38,442 bases of DNA, from contig JAAUSA010000019.1 in NCBI GenBank assembly GCA_012031975.1, forward strand, positions 1-38,442. The letters are read 5' to 3'. The first letter of the stretch is position 1, and every line of letters starts with the position of its first letter. A program made the translations under genes and the position numbers. The notes beneath the pieces were generated by a model. The model saw only the letters and a program-made list of their open reading frames with translations. It was not told where the DNA came from and searched no databases. Of the stretch, positions 7,914 through 16,884 are shown piece after piece. This DNA comes from Alkalinema sp. RU_4_3 (GTDB lineage: Bacteria; Cyanobacteriota; Cyanobacteriia; Leptolyngbyales; Leptolyngbyaceae).

Positions 7914-8738
7914 ATGCGTGCGAAGTTCTGGCGAGTTGGACTACTAGGATTTTTGGTGACGCTACTCCTGATTGCTTGCGCCCAACTTGCGCCGCAACCT
8001 CAGTCGATTCAGCCAAAGGCAACTCAATCCGCTGCTCAAACTTCGACGCTTTTGGTGGCTGCTGCCGCAAGTCTCCAGAAAGCACTCCAAGAAGTTATAC
8101 CCCTTTACGCCCAAGCAAATCCAAACCAGACCATTTACTATAACTTTGCTGCTTCTGGTGCATTGCAACAGCAGATCGAGCAGGGCGCACCTGCTGACGT
8201 GTTTATCTCAGCGGCTGCCAAACAGATGAAAGCTTTGCAGGAAAAGGGGTTGCTGGAATCGGGAACTCAAAAGAGCTTACTGACCAATCAATTAGTTCTG
8301 ATTATCCCGAAGCAAACTTCTGTGGCCTTGACTGACTTTAAGCAACTTGTTCGGCCAGACGTTAAGCGCATCTCAGTTGGAGAACCCCGCAGTGTTCCAG
8401 CAGGACAGTATGCTACAGAAGTCTTGAAGAACCTGGGAATTTTAGAGCAGGTACAATCTAAATTTGTGCTGGGGAACAACGTTAAATCTGTTCTAACGGC
8501 GGTAGAAACAGGCGATGTCGATGCCGGGATAGTTTATATTACCGATGCTAAGGGCTCAGACAAAGTGACGATCGCCGCAACGGATGATGAAAAGCTTCAT
8601 GCACCGATCGTCTATCCCATCGCAGTTTTGAAGGCGAGTAAATCACTGGGTAAGGCTAAGGAATATGTTGAATTCTTGCAAAGTGACAGTGCAAAGGCTG
8701 TATTTAAAAAATATGGATTTGGAATTGCCAATTCTTGA
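7914..8738 (+). CDS. modA: Molybdate ABC transporter, periplasmic binding lipoprotein
   Basis: An intact 274-aa molybdate/tungstate-binding protein. A lipoprotein signal (FLVTLLLIAC, lipobox Cys22) anchors it to the membrane. The mature part carries ModA signatures: LLVAAAASLQKALQEV, YNFAASGALQQQIEQGAPADVF, TNQLVLIIP, SVGEPRSVPAGQYATEVL and AGIVYITDA. It delivers the oxyanion to the ModB permease encoded four bases downstream. The start is preceded by a run of nine A (7900-7908) and lacks a well-placed Shine-Dalgarno sequence; GAGG at 7891 is too far upstream. Expression is probably controlled from the operator-promoter at 7836-7888. Confidence 0.93.
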   Translation: MRAKFWRVGLLGFLVTLLLIACAQLAPQPQSIQPKATQSAAQTSTLLVAAAASLQKALQEVIPLYAQANPNQTIYYNFAASGALQQQIEQGAPADVFISAAAKQMKALQEKGLLESGTQKSLLTNQLVLIIPKQTSVALTDFKQLVRPDVKRISVGEPRSVPAGQYATEVLKNLGILEQVQSKFVLGNNVKSVLTAVETGDVDAGIVYITDAKGSDKVTIAATDDEKLHAPIVYPIAVLKASKSLGKAKEYVEFLQSDSAKAVFKKYGFGIANS

Positions 8739-8742
8739 TTAA

Positions 8743-9396
8743 ATGCTCATCCCCGATTTGTCTCCTCTATGGATTTCTCTGAAAGTGTCCCTGTTCGCAA
8801 CGATGATCACCTTGGGACTCGGAACCTTTTCTGCTTATAGAATGTACCGATATCAAGGAAAGGTGCGATCGCTGATTGAGGGTATTCTAATTGCACCTTT
8901 GATCTTGCCGCCAACGGTGATCGGTTTTGTGCTGCTCATCTTGCTGGGTAAAAATGGTGTTTTGGGACAGATTCTGACCCAGTGGAATTTGAGGGTTGTG
9001 TTTACATGGTATGCCGCTGTTTTAGCGGCAATTGTTGTATCATTTCCACTGATGTATCGATCGGCTTTAGGGGCTTTTGAGCAAATTGAGGTGTTGATTT
9101 TGGACGCAGCAAAAATTGACGGGGCCTCAGAAATCGCTGTGTTTTGGTATATCGCTTTACCCTTAGCATCTCCTGGCATTATGGCGGGTACAGTGCTGAC
9201 CTTTGCTCGTGCGTTAGGGGAGTTTGGTGCAACATTGATGATTGCAGGAAATATCCCAGGACAAACTCAAACAATGCCAATGGCGATTTACTTCGCAGTT
9301 GAGGCTGGCGCAATTCAGGAGGGATGGTTCTGGGTGATTATGGTAATTCTTATTTCTTTAGCAGGAATTGTTACAGTTAACTCTTGGAAAGTCTAG
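8743..9396 (+). CDS. modB: Molybdate ABC transporter permease
   Basis: A 217-aa inner-membrane permease with about five hydrophobic segments and the conserved cytoplasmic EAA loop (DAAKIDGASEIAVFWYIALP, then LASPGIMAG), which docks the ATPase. GEFGATLMIAGNIPGQTQTM is characteristic of ModB. The length is normal for stand-alone ModB. Many cyanobacteria carry a ModB-ModC fusion; here the frame stops after VNSWKV and no ATP-binding cassette follows in any frame, so the ATPase must be encoded elsewhere or has been lost. It follows modA by four bases, in the same transcript. Confidence 0.9.
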   Translation: MLIPDLSPLWISLKVSLFATMITLGLGTFSAYRMYRYQGKVRSLIEGILIAPLILPPTVIGFVLLILLGKNGVLGQILTQWNLRVVFTWYAAVLAAIVVSFPLMYRSALGAFEQIEVLILDAAKIDGASEIAVFWYIALPLASPGIMAGTVLTFARALGEFGATLMIAGNIPGQTQTMPMAIYFAVEAGAIQEGWFWVIMVILISLAGIVTVNSWKV

Positions 9397-9403
9397 CCAA
9401 TGT

Positions 9404-9409
9404 TATAAT
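9404..9409 (+). promoter_or_regulatory. Extended -10 promoter upstream of the small gene at 9436
   Basis: TGTTATAAT just after modB is a perfect -10 hexamer (TATAAT) with an upstream TG-type extension. It would start transcription near 9416, about 20 bases before the next ATG. No convincing -35 is present, as is usual for extended -10 promoters. Confidence 0.4.
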
Positions 9410-9435
9410 TCAGGAACATCTTATTAATAGCGGCC

Positions 9436-9663
9436 ATGTCCGATTGCCCTCCCCCCGAATCCCTCCCCTTCCTGCAAGCCCTCTGCTGGCAAACCACAGG
9501 GATTGATCCACCCCCACTGGAAATGCTCCATCGCTACGAACGGGGCTGGCACTATCGCGGGGTTTTGGCCGATTTGGGGCCAGAGGAAACGGAATATTTG
9601 CGATCGCTCTGTCAAGAATACAGCTCCTGGCTAACCGACAGCCTCAATGCCATCAAACCCTGA
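9436..9663 (+). CDS. Hypothetical protein, 75 aa, upstream of AbiEii-like gene
   Basis: A small, acidic, soluble protein (MSDCPPPESLPFLQALCWQ start; WHYRGVLADLGPEETEYL in the middle). It ends five bases before the AbiEii-like gene, so the two are probably co-transcribed, in the position an antitoxin often takes in AbiE-type pairs. The sequence does not resemble the AbiEi winged-helix antitoxin, so an antitoxin role is only a hint from position. No Shine-Dalgarno is obvious. Confidence 0.5.
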   Translation: MSDCPPPESLPFLQALCWQTTGIDPPPLEMLHRYERGWHYRGVLADLGPEETEYLRSLCQEYSSWLTDSLNAIKP

Positions 9664-9668
9664 ACGCC

Positions 9669-10228
9669 ATGTTCCAAACAGAGCACCACCAGCAAATCCT
9701 GCAAATCCTCCAACGCCTCAACGCCGACACCCTCAGCACCTGTAAAGCCTACTTTGGCGGTGGCACATTACTGGTTCTTGATAATGGAGAATATCGAGAA
9801 AGTCGCGACATCGACTTTATTTGCCCCTTTGGTGAAGGGTATCGCAACCTCCGAAATCTAGTGGCAGCACAAAACCACGATGCATTTGTCTGAGCCAAAA
9901 CGATCGGATTGCTGAAAAACTACTCGACAATGCCGATCGCTGGAATGACGATTCGGTTGAGGCCAGGGATCTAATCGATCTAGCCATCCTGCGCCTTGCC
10001 AGTCGATGCCCCGAGGCAGCCATCAGTAAAGCCGAAGGGGCCTATGCTGTTCAAAACGACCTCAAAAAAGCCATCCAGCGGTTCCAGTCCAAACCCGATT
10101 ACCGCGATCGCTGCTATCGATCCCTGAAAATCGATCGCCCCAACCAGATCATCAGCGGTTTAGACCTGATCGCCCAAGACTTCGGATTACCCTTTACCGA
10201 ACGCAGCTTCCAAGAGCAACAACCCTAG
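9669..10228 (+). pseudogene. AbiEii/AbiGii-like nucleotidyltransferase, internally deleted
   Basis: The 5' part (9669-9893) encodes the start of a nucleotidyltransferase-fold protein: FGGGTLLVLDNGEYRESRD, followed by IDFICPF with the usual GG and DxD-type metal-binding residues. It then stops at a TGA. The 3' part, in another frame, encodes CLSQNDRIAEKLLDNADRW followed by ARDLIDLAILRLASRCPEAA, and ends with LIAQDFGLPF; this is the normal C-terminal half of the cyanobacterial AbiEii-like family. Roughly 60-70 residues that usually join the two halves are absent, so this is a true internal deletion, not a single-base error. The product is probably inactive as a toxin. Its end overlaps the ImmA-like gene tail-to-tail by 42 bases. 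Confidence 0.6.
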
Positions 10229-11035
10229 CCCTTGACGATCTCCACGATCGATAGAACACAAGGCCCACCCCCCCATATTCGTCAGCATCGTCTCAACGGT
10301 CGCCGGAATAATCTGCTCGACTAACGGCACAATTCCCATCCGCTTGCGCACTACCCCGATCGCGCCAAGATCGACTAGCTCAATCCCCCGATCCCTTGGC
10401 ACAAATCCCCCGGACCAGGACCCACTCACCCGACTCCACCACAGATCCCAGCCCGCTGTGCCCTGGCGCCAGACCATCAGTGCGCAATTGCTAGAGCACA
10501 GCTCCACCATCCGCATCAGCGTCGCCACCAGGGAGGTTTGATACCTGCCCGCCAACTGTTTGCCCACGCCGATCTCGACTCCTAAATCCCGTAGGTCCTG
10601 GAGGAAGAGGCCGCTGGGCATGAGTAATTCGGCGGCGCCGCGATCGCACAAAACTTCTTTGTAATCTTCTGTCAGCCAGCGGGGCGATCCGAGGCGCTCT
10701 CCTACGTCGGCTTGGGCGTCGAATAGAAACTCCATCAGTTCATGGCCTTCTGTAAATCGCTGGCGGGCCAGGGAATCCTCCGATCGGATCAGCACTAAAC
10801 CCCGGTTGCTATCGAGCAAAATCCCCTGCTGATCTTGATCTAGGGGCACCCGCTTGGGTTCGGGCATGCCAAAATGCCGATAGACCTTGGACAGATCCGT
10901 CGGAACCCCGGCCCCTAGTTTTGCCTCTGTTCGCAAAAATTCCACATAGGCTAGTACATCCGCCTCACTCTGAAGCGAACCGTAGCAGTGCAAAAATGCA
11001 TAGCCTGGATGTTGGTATTGGCGATCGACAGACAA
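10187..11035 (-). CDS. ImmA/IrrE family metallo-endopeptidase
   Basis: An intact 282-aa protein. The zinc-protease core is seen at residues 94-105 (FTEGHELMEFLF), with a following segment DYKEVLCDRGAAELLMP (124-140) that matches the ExxxxxxAAxLLMP helix of ImmA/IrrE proteins. The usual HExxH appears here as H98-E99-L-M-E102, so the second zinc ligand would be Glu rather than His. Such proteases cleave a cognate XRE repressor to switch on repressed genes (known for ImmA/ImmR and IrrE/DdrO). Here an XRE gene lies 75 bases upstream in the same orientation, which supports that pairing. The last about 80 residues may be a sensor region. Confidence 0.8.
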   Translation of the reverse strand: MSVDRQYQHPGYAFLHCYGSLQSEADVLAYVEFLRTEAKLGAGVPTDLSKVYRHFGMPEPKRVPLDQDQQGILLDSNRGLVLIRSEDSLARQRFTEGHELMEFLFDAQADVGERLGSPRWLTEDYKEVLCDRGAAELLMPSGLFLQDLRDLGVEIGVGKQLAGRYQTSLVATLMRMVELCSSNCALMVWRQGTAGWDLWWSRVSGSWSGGFVPRDRGIELVDLGAIGVVRKRMGIVPLVEQIIPATVETMLTNMGGWALCSIDRGDRQGLGLLLLEAAFGKG

Positions 11036-11110
11036 CAGAAAACTCCTGGAAAGATCCTCAAATCACCCTTCCATTGTTCCGTGCCCGCGCTCCCTTTGCC
11101 AACCGAAAAC

Positions 11111-11479
11111 CTACGAGTCCCCGGAGGTCATCTGAATCACGTTGTACAAAAGCTGCCACTTGTCCGCTGTCTTCGGCTGGTTTCCCCGGTACCGCAGGGC
11201 CGCCAGCATTTTCACGTCATCCGGTGGCAGCCCTGCACTGGCGGCAAACTCGGCCAACCCCGCTGGTAACTCGTCTTGGGGCTCCACTTCTCCCAGACCT
11301 AGGACCGAAGAGAGTTTGTATCTAACATTCCAAGAGAGATTATTCGACTCCCCGCGCTCGATCTGCGACAGATAGTTGCGGGAGATGCCAACGCGATCGG
11401 CCAGTTCCTGCTGACTCAATTTCTCTTGCTGGCGGCGATCACGCACCCGCCTACCAAAATCCTGAGTAAGGTCATCCAT
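11111..11479 (-). CDS. XRE-family repressor, partner of the ImmA/IrrE protease
   Basis: A 122-aa DNA-binding protein. Residues 9-65 form a lambda-repressor-type HTH (RRVRDRRQQEKLSQQELADR, then VGISRNYLSQIERGE). The C-terminal part (LAEFAASAGLPPDDVKMLAALRYRGNQPKT) is the short tail found on XRE proteins encoded next to ImmA/IrrE proteases and may be the cleavage or interaction region. It is first in a two-gene unit with the protease and diverges from the four small genes at 11700-12945, which it probably represses together with itself. Confidence 0.8.
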   Translation of the reverse strand: MDDLTQDFGRRVRDRRQQEKLSQQELADRVGISRNYLSQIERGESNNLSWNVRYKLSSVLGLGEVEPQDELPAGLAEFAASAGLPPDDVKMLAALRYRGNQPKTADKWQLLYNVIQMTSGDS

Positions 11480-11527
11480 ATATAGTCACCTAGAGAAAGA
11501 TCCGTCAGCTCGGCCTGACAACCCTAG

Positions 11528-11579
11528 TTTACACGATTTGTCTAAAAAGGTTGCAACTTTCTAAAAGGCTTGCTATAGT
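11528..11579. promoter_or_regulatory. Bidirectional promoter sharing one palindromic -35, with candidate XRE operator repeats
   Basis: The + strand has TTGCAA (11551-11556), a 17-bp spacer and TATAGT (11574-11579). TTGCAA is its own reverse complement, and on the minus strand the same six bases are followed by a 17-bp spacer and TGTAAA (11533-11528), a 4/6 match to -10. Both transcripts would therefore use one -35 element. The centre is the 8-bp palindrome GTTGCAAC (11550-11557), flanked by direct repeats TCTAAAAAGG (11541-11550) and TCTAAAAGG (11560-11568), 19 bp apart. A repressor on these repeats would shut both directions. Elements are seen; the regulatory link is inferred. Confidence 0.55.
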
Positions 11580-11699
11580 AATGACATGAGCTGACAACCA
11601 CAGTTCGCAGCCACTATTAACTGAGATAGTCAGACTAGTCCTGATTCCAGGACAGCAAGCTGGTTAGTAAGTTTATCCTTTTGTAAACGGTTGGTTGTT

Positions 11700-11930
11700 A
11701 TGCAACAGTCACAGGTCATTTCCCCCGTTGATAGTCCTGAAGTTCTACTTCTGCCAAGGCCGAATCCGGACAATTGGCAGCGGCAGAAATTTAAACGCAA
11801 ACGCGGTAAAGAAGGGAGTAAATCCTGGCGCAGAAAGCGGCTCCATTGGCGAGATGTCGATCGCGAATGGCAGCATTTCCACCGCTACTGGATGAAACCC
11901 GTCAAAAAATCTTCTCATCACCCTACCTGA
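11700..11930 (+). CDS. Small basic protein, 76 aa, first gene of the XRE-divergent operon
   Basis: Unrecognised. The protein is strongly basic and aromatic, with a central stretch RQKFKRKRGKEGSKSWRRKR followed by LHWRDVDREWQHFHRYWMKP. This could bind nucleic acid, but no fold can be assigned. The ATG at 11700 is chosen over an upstream TTG at 11691. The leader from the predicted promoter is about 115 bases. The next gene begins nine bases after its stop, so translation may be linked. Confidence 0.6.
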   Translation: MQQSQVISPVDSPEVLLLPRPNPDNWQRQKFKRKRGKEGSKSWRRKRLHWRDVDREWQHFHRYWMKPVKKSSHHPT

Positions 11931-11939
11931 GGATGATTT

Positions 11940-12245
11940 ATGAACCTAACCCAATCCCGTTCAACTGGGCGTTTTTTTTCCCTCCAGCAGGGCCAAGTCG
12001 GACAGTTTCTTTCCGATCGCGTCCTCCATGTGACAAAACCCTTCCAAAAGGCGACTGACTGCTACTACATCGGCTTTGATGAGCGTAAGCAAGCGATGCG
12101 GTTTATGCGACGTCTAGGCACGTCGGGCCAGGTTTTGAGCCTCCAGCGCGCCCAATATATGTCCCAGTCCTACGAAATTCAAATCACCTTAGATCGCACC
12201 ATTGCCAGTGATTTGGCCCTCTGGGAACGCCTGAACATTCAGTAA
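11940..12245 (+). CDS. Hypothetical protein, 101 aa, second gene of the XRE-divergent operon
   Basis: Unrecognised. A compact soluble alpha/beta-type protein (GRFFSLQQGQVGQFLSDRV start, KATDCYYIGFDERKQAMRFM in the middle, YEIQITLDRTIASDLALWER near the end). A good Shine-Dalgarno (GAGG, 11930-11934 region) precedes the ATG. No motif, signal peptide or membrane segment is seen. It sits in a tight operon with the genes on either side. Confidence 0.65.
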   Translation: MNLTQSRSTGRFFSLQQGQVGQFLSDRVLHVTKPFQKATDCYYIGFDERKQAMRFMRRLGTSGQVLSLQRAQYMSQSYEIQITLDRTIASDLALWERLNIQ

Positions 12246-12268
12246 ATATAATTCAAGGGAGAATCGCC

Positions 12269-12535
12269 ATGATCCAACATTTGATTCTGAATCTCAACCC
12301 CAACGCTAAGTTCGATTGGGAGCGCTGTACGCTTCATCATCCGATTACAGCCCAGCAGCCTTCTTTGCCAGAAATGATCGCCGGAGCAATCGATGCTGAG
12401 CCCGGTTCCTATTTGGTTTCAGTCAGTATCGAAGTTAAGGTCCTTGAACGGGCTGCCATGGATCAAGTTCCAGCTCGGTTAATTAGCAAGCTCGATCTGC
12501 CGCAACTGCCCGTATTAACTGAACTCGCTGCCTAA
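12269..12535 (+). CDS. Hypothetical protein, 88 aa, third gene of the XRE-divergent operon
   Basis: Unrecognised. A small acidic protein (MIQHLILNLNPNAKFDWER start, SYLVSVSIEVKVLERAAMD in the middle, ending LPQLPVLTELAA). The alternating hydrophobic pattern in LVSVSIEVKVL suggests a beta-strand core. GGGAGA seven bases before the ATG is a good ribosome binding site. Spacing to the previous gene is 23 bases. Confidence 0.65.
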   Translation: MIQHLILNLNPNAKFDWERCTLHHPITAQQPSLPEMIAGAIDAEPGSYLVSVSIEVKVLERAAMDQVPARLISKLDLPQLPVLTELAA

Positions 12536-12570
12536 TTAAAAACCCACCCACCAATCCCATGAGGTTTCCT

Positions 12571-12945
12571 ATGCGCTTTACCCTTGTACAGTATCCCGCT
12601 GCGATCGCCCAAGCTGCCCAAGCCGTCAATGAGATCGATCACCGCATTGGCGAACTGAAGCAGCATATTACCAAACTAGACGGCAATGCCGAACTGGTTG
12701 TCGCCTTCGATACGAATCTGAAAAACGACAACCAGCGTAAGGCCCGCCGTTTTGAGGTTTTGCAAGTTAATCTGGAATATGAGCAGGCGATGAAATCGTT
12801 AAATCGACTGAGCACTGATCGCGCCAATGCCATGGCCATGCTAGAGCAGTTGCGCAATGAATTTAGTGCGATGAAGGTGGAAATGCGGTTGTCGATTGTC
12901 GATCGTCTAGCAGGTGTTGAATCGCGGGAATTGGTCGGTTTGTAA
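12571..12945 (+). CDS. Coiled-coil hypothetical protein, 124 aa, fourth gene of the XRE-divergent operon
   Basis: Unrecognised. Most of the chain is predicted helical with heptad-like spacing (AAQAVNEIDHRIGELKQHIT, LQVNLEYEQAMKSLNRLSTD, MAMLEQLRNEFSAMKVEMRL), so it probably dimerises or bridges partners. An ATG at 12559 is also possible, but GAGG at 12561-12564 is placed six bases before the ATG at 12571, which is preferred. This is the last gene of the operon; a hairpin follows at 12958. Confidence 0.65.
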   Translation: MRFTLVQYPAAIAQAAQAVNEIDHRIGELKQHITKLDGNAELVVAFDTNLKNDNQRKARRFEVLQVNLEYEQAMKSLNRLSTDRANAMAMLEQLRNEFSAMKVEMRLSIVDRLAGVESRELVGL

Positions 12946-12957
12946 TTCCAATGGTAG

Positions 12958-12976
12958 GGGCGCGTATCCCGCGCCC
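12958..12976. terminator. GC-rich hairpin between convergent genes
   Basis: GGGCGCG-TATCC-CGCGCCC forms a perfect 7-bp stem with a 5-base loop between the end of the small-gene operon and the convergent ilvA end. There is no T-run on either side, so it is either a factor-assisted terminator or part of a dispersed GC-rich repeat. Confidence 0.4.
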
Positions 12977-12997
12977 GCTGCCTATGAATCAAACCGA

Positions 12998-14509
<1,512 letters not shown>

Positions 14510-14623
14510 GGGATATACATTGATTTCTGGCAGCAGGTCTTCTATTGTACCAGGGATATACAGACCCCTGACCCGGTCAGCCCATGCAGGTTCCTTCCCC
14601 CTTGACAAAAGTGTCGCCTTCAT

Positions 14624-14919
14624 AGACGAGAAAAACTAGGAATTATTGACGACAACTTAAAATTTTAGGAAATCTTTCGTTTGCGGCGATCGAGTTGCCT
14701 AGCAGTGAAACCACCTTTATATCGAGGGTTTAGCGGTTTTAGAGCGATTGACAGCTCTGGTTTTTTTGGATAGAAGGAAAGACAGTATTGAAAGGTCAAA
14801 TTTCGTAATTTTGCTTCTGGTGTGAGATGTTGCTAAACATAAAGCAATTGCTTAGAACAATAACAAAATTTGATCTTTACTGACTTTCTGTTCCCCTTCA
14901 AATAGACCCCCTTGGAACT
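14624..14919. promoter_or_regulatory. Divergent intergenic region upstream of the polysaccharide cluster
   Basis: About 300 bases without a gene between ilvA and the capD-like gene (the non-coding part extends to 14510 if ilvA starts there). It holds a 12-bp perfect palindrome AAGCAATTGCTT at 14842-14853 with an additional TTGCT at 14830-14834, a possible operator for the polysaccharide cluster. A small hairpin AGAGC/GCTCT (14741-14758) followed closely by seven T (14761-14767) looks like an intrinsic terminator on the + strand, though no gene precedes it; a short RNA ending there is possible. No tRNA or open reading frame is seen. Confidence 0.35.
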
Positions 14920-16884
14920 ATGCATGTGCTCCTTGACAAACTCGCTAAAGCTCGAAATCGCCATCTTTTGCTGGTAGATACGCTGTCGCTAACGGCTTCC
15001 AGCCTGGGATTACTGGCCGTCATCAAGGATGAATCTCCCTTGAATCATCCAATGTTGACGTTGAGCACCATTATAGGGCAACAGGATCTATTTCCTGTGC
15101 TTTTGCTCGTTGGCGTTAGTTTACTGCTGTTTCACTTCCGAGGCGTCTATCGCGTCTATTGGCGCTATGCCCGCCTAGATGACTTGATGCGATTGGCCCA
15201 GTTGGTCCCCATGGTGATGGCGGCTCAGCTTGTCGTCCTGACGCTCTATAACCAAGTGATGGCTGGCCAGGCGACGGGTAATCCTCTGTTGGAGGGACGT
15301 TTTGCCTTGCTGAATGGATTGATCGCCTGCTGTCTGATGATTTCGACACGCCTGATGCTGCCTTGGCTCGATCGCCAAACCCAAGACCTGCCCCCGGTCA
15401 ACCAAGGCCAGCGTGCCCTGGTGATTGGGGCGGGGAGTGCGGGTACGGCCCTGGTCCTGGCCATGCAAAAAAATCCTCGATTGGGTTTTTATCCTGTGGC
15501 ATTTTTAGATGATGATGCTGAAAAGCATGGTCTAGAAATTTGTGGTATTCCGGTCTTGGGCGATCGCAGCTATCTGGCCCAGGTGATTCGCGGCTCTGAA
15601 ATCCAGCGGGTGGTGATTGCTATGCCCGTGGCTTCCGGTCAGGTGATTCGCGAACTGGCCCATGAGTGTACCCGCCTGGGGGTCCGGACGACGAGTCTAC
15701 CGGGGGTGGCCGAACTGCTCAGCAGCAATCGTCGCCTGGACACGAGTTTGCGGGAGGTTCAGATTGAGGATTTGCTGCGCCGCGAACCGATTTCGACCGA
15801 TACAGAGCAGGTCTTTCATCTGCTCAGAGGCAAACGAATTCTGATTACAGGGGCGGGAGGATCGATCGGCAGCGAACTCTGCCGCCAAATCCTGCAATGC
15901 CAGCCCGCTGCCATTATGATTCTCGGCAAGGGCGAAAATTCTGTGTTTGAGATTCAGCAGGAACTCCTCCAGCTTGAAAAAGAGCAGCTGATCGCGACGC
16001 TCAATCCCCGTGAACGCATCCAAACCTTCATTGCCGACATTCGGAATATCGATCGCCTGGATCTGGCCTTCCAGACCATCCAGCCCAATATTATTTTCCA
16101 TGCTGCTGCCCATAAGCATGTGCCCCTGATGGAACACCATTCTCCGGAAGCCATCAGCAGCAATATTCAAGGCACCTGGAATCTGCTCAAAATGGCCGAG
16201 CGCTACGATGTTGGGCATCTGGTGATGATTTCCACCGACAAGGCTGTCCGACCGACTAGCGTCATGGGTGCCACCAAGCGGGTGGCCGAAATGCTCGTCC
16301 TCCATACGGCCAAACGCCTGAATAAGCCCTACGCGGTAGTGCGTTTTGGCAACGTGCTAGGCAGTCGTGGGAGTGTGATTCCTACCTTTAAGAAACAAAT
16401 TGCCCGAGGGGGGCCGATCACGATCACCCATCCCGAGGTCAATCGTTTCTTCATGACTATCCCTGAGGCCGTCCAGCTTGTGCTTCAGGCTGCCGTGATT
16501 GGCAAAGGGGGTGAGGTGATGATGTTGAAAATGGGTGCGGCGGTCAAAATTGTCGATTTGGCGAAGGATTTGATTCGCTTATCGGGTTATGAAGTTGATA
16601 AAGAAATTCCGATTGTTTTCACCGGTCTACGCCCTGGGGAAAAGCTCTATGAGGAACTCTTCCTGCCCGGCGAGCATTACGATCCAACCGAACATGAAAA
16701 GATTCTGATCGCCCGAAACGCCAGTGCGTCTCTACCTAAAGATCTCCTCCTTACGGTGGAGGCGCTATGTCGCGCAGCTCGTGAAAATGATGTCATCACA
16801 ATTCAGTCTCGTCTTCAGCAATTGGTCCTGGGTTACAAACCTGAGAAAATTCTGGAGAAAGCCGATCGGCGGATTTCTGCCTAG
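14920..16884 (+). CDS. Membrane-bound nucleotide-sugar 4,6-dehydratase (CapD/FlaA1/WbpM type)
   Basis: An intact 654-aa protein. Four membrane segments occupy about residues 15-35, 55-72, 92-113 and 128-149. A CoA-binding-like Rossmann domain follows (VIGAGSAGTAL, about 167-177), then the catalytic SDR domain with GAGGSIG (311-317). The active site reads STDKAVRPTSVMGATK (438-453). The tyrosine of the usual YxxxK is replaced by Met449, with Lys453, as in the SMK triad of WbpM and PglF. It should convert UDP-GlcNAc to the 4-keto-6-deoxy sugar at the inner membrane. It opens the polysaccharide cluster; the DegT aminotransferase at 34056 could use its product. Confidence 0.88.
   Translation: MHVLLDKLAKARNRHLLLVDTLSLTASSLGLLAVIKDESPLNHPMLTLSTIIGQQDLFPVLLLVGVSLLLFHFRGVYRVYWRYARLDDLMRLAQLVPMVMAAQLVVLTLYNQVMAGQATGNPLLEGRFALLNGLIACCLMISTRLMLPWLDRQTQDLPPVNQGQRALVIGAGSAGTALVLAMQKNPRLGFYPVAFLDDDAEKHGLEICGIPVLGDRSYLAQVIRGSEIQRVVIAMPVASGQVIRELAHECTRLGVRTTSLPGVAELLSSNRRLDTSLREVQIEDLLRREPISTDTEQVFHLLRGKRILITGAGGSIGSELCRQILQCQPAAIMILGKGENSVFEIQQELLQLEKEQLIATLNPRERIQTFIADIRNIDRLDLAFQTIQPNIIFHAAAHKHVPLMEHHSPEAISSNIQGTWNLLKMAERYDVGHLVMISTDKAVRPTSVMGATKRVAEMLVLHTAKRLNKPYAVVRFGNVLGSRGSVIPTFKKQIARGGPITITHPEVNRFFMTIPEAVQLVLQAAVIGKGGEVMMLKMGAAVKIVDLAKDLIRLSGYEVDKEIPIVFTGLRPGEKLYEELFLPGEHYDPTEHEKILIARNASASLPKDLLLTVEALCRAARENDVITIQSRLQQLVLGYKPEKILEKADRRISA

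Noticed and set aside
14510-14623. Longer ilvA start at 14623
   Set aside because: Family members begin close to the YLxRIL(N/K)AxVYDV motif; the 503-aa form from 14509 matches the usual length.
14624-14919. tRNA or known small RNA in the ilvA-capD gap
   Set aside because: No cloverleaf arms or T-loop sequence found; only a small hairpin with a T-run, too little to call an RNA gene.
15697-16305. Long minus-strand open frames opposite the polysaccharide genes (also 20296-20877, 24733-25392, 33157-33816)
   Set aside because: All lie fully within well-supported + strand genes and show Pro/His/Gln/Arg-rich sequence with no domain, as expected of antisense shadows.
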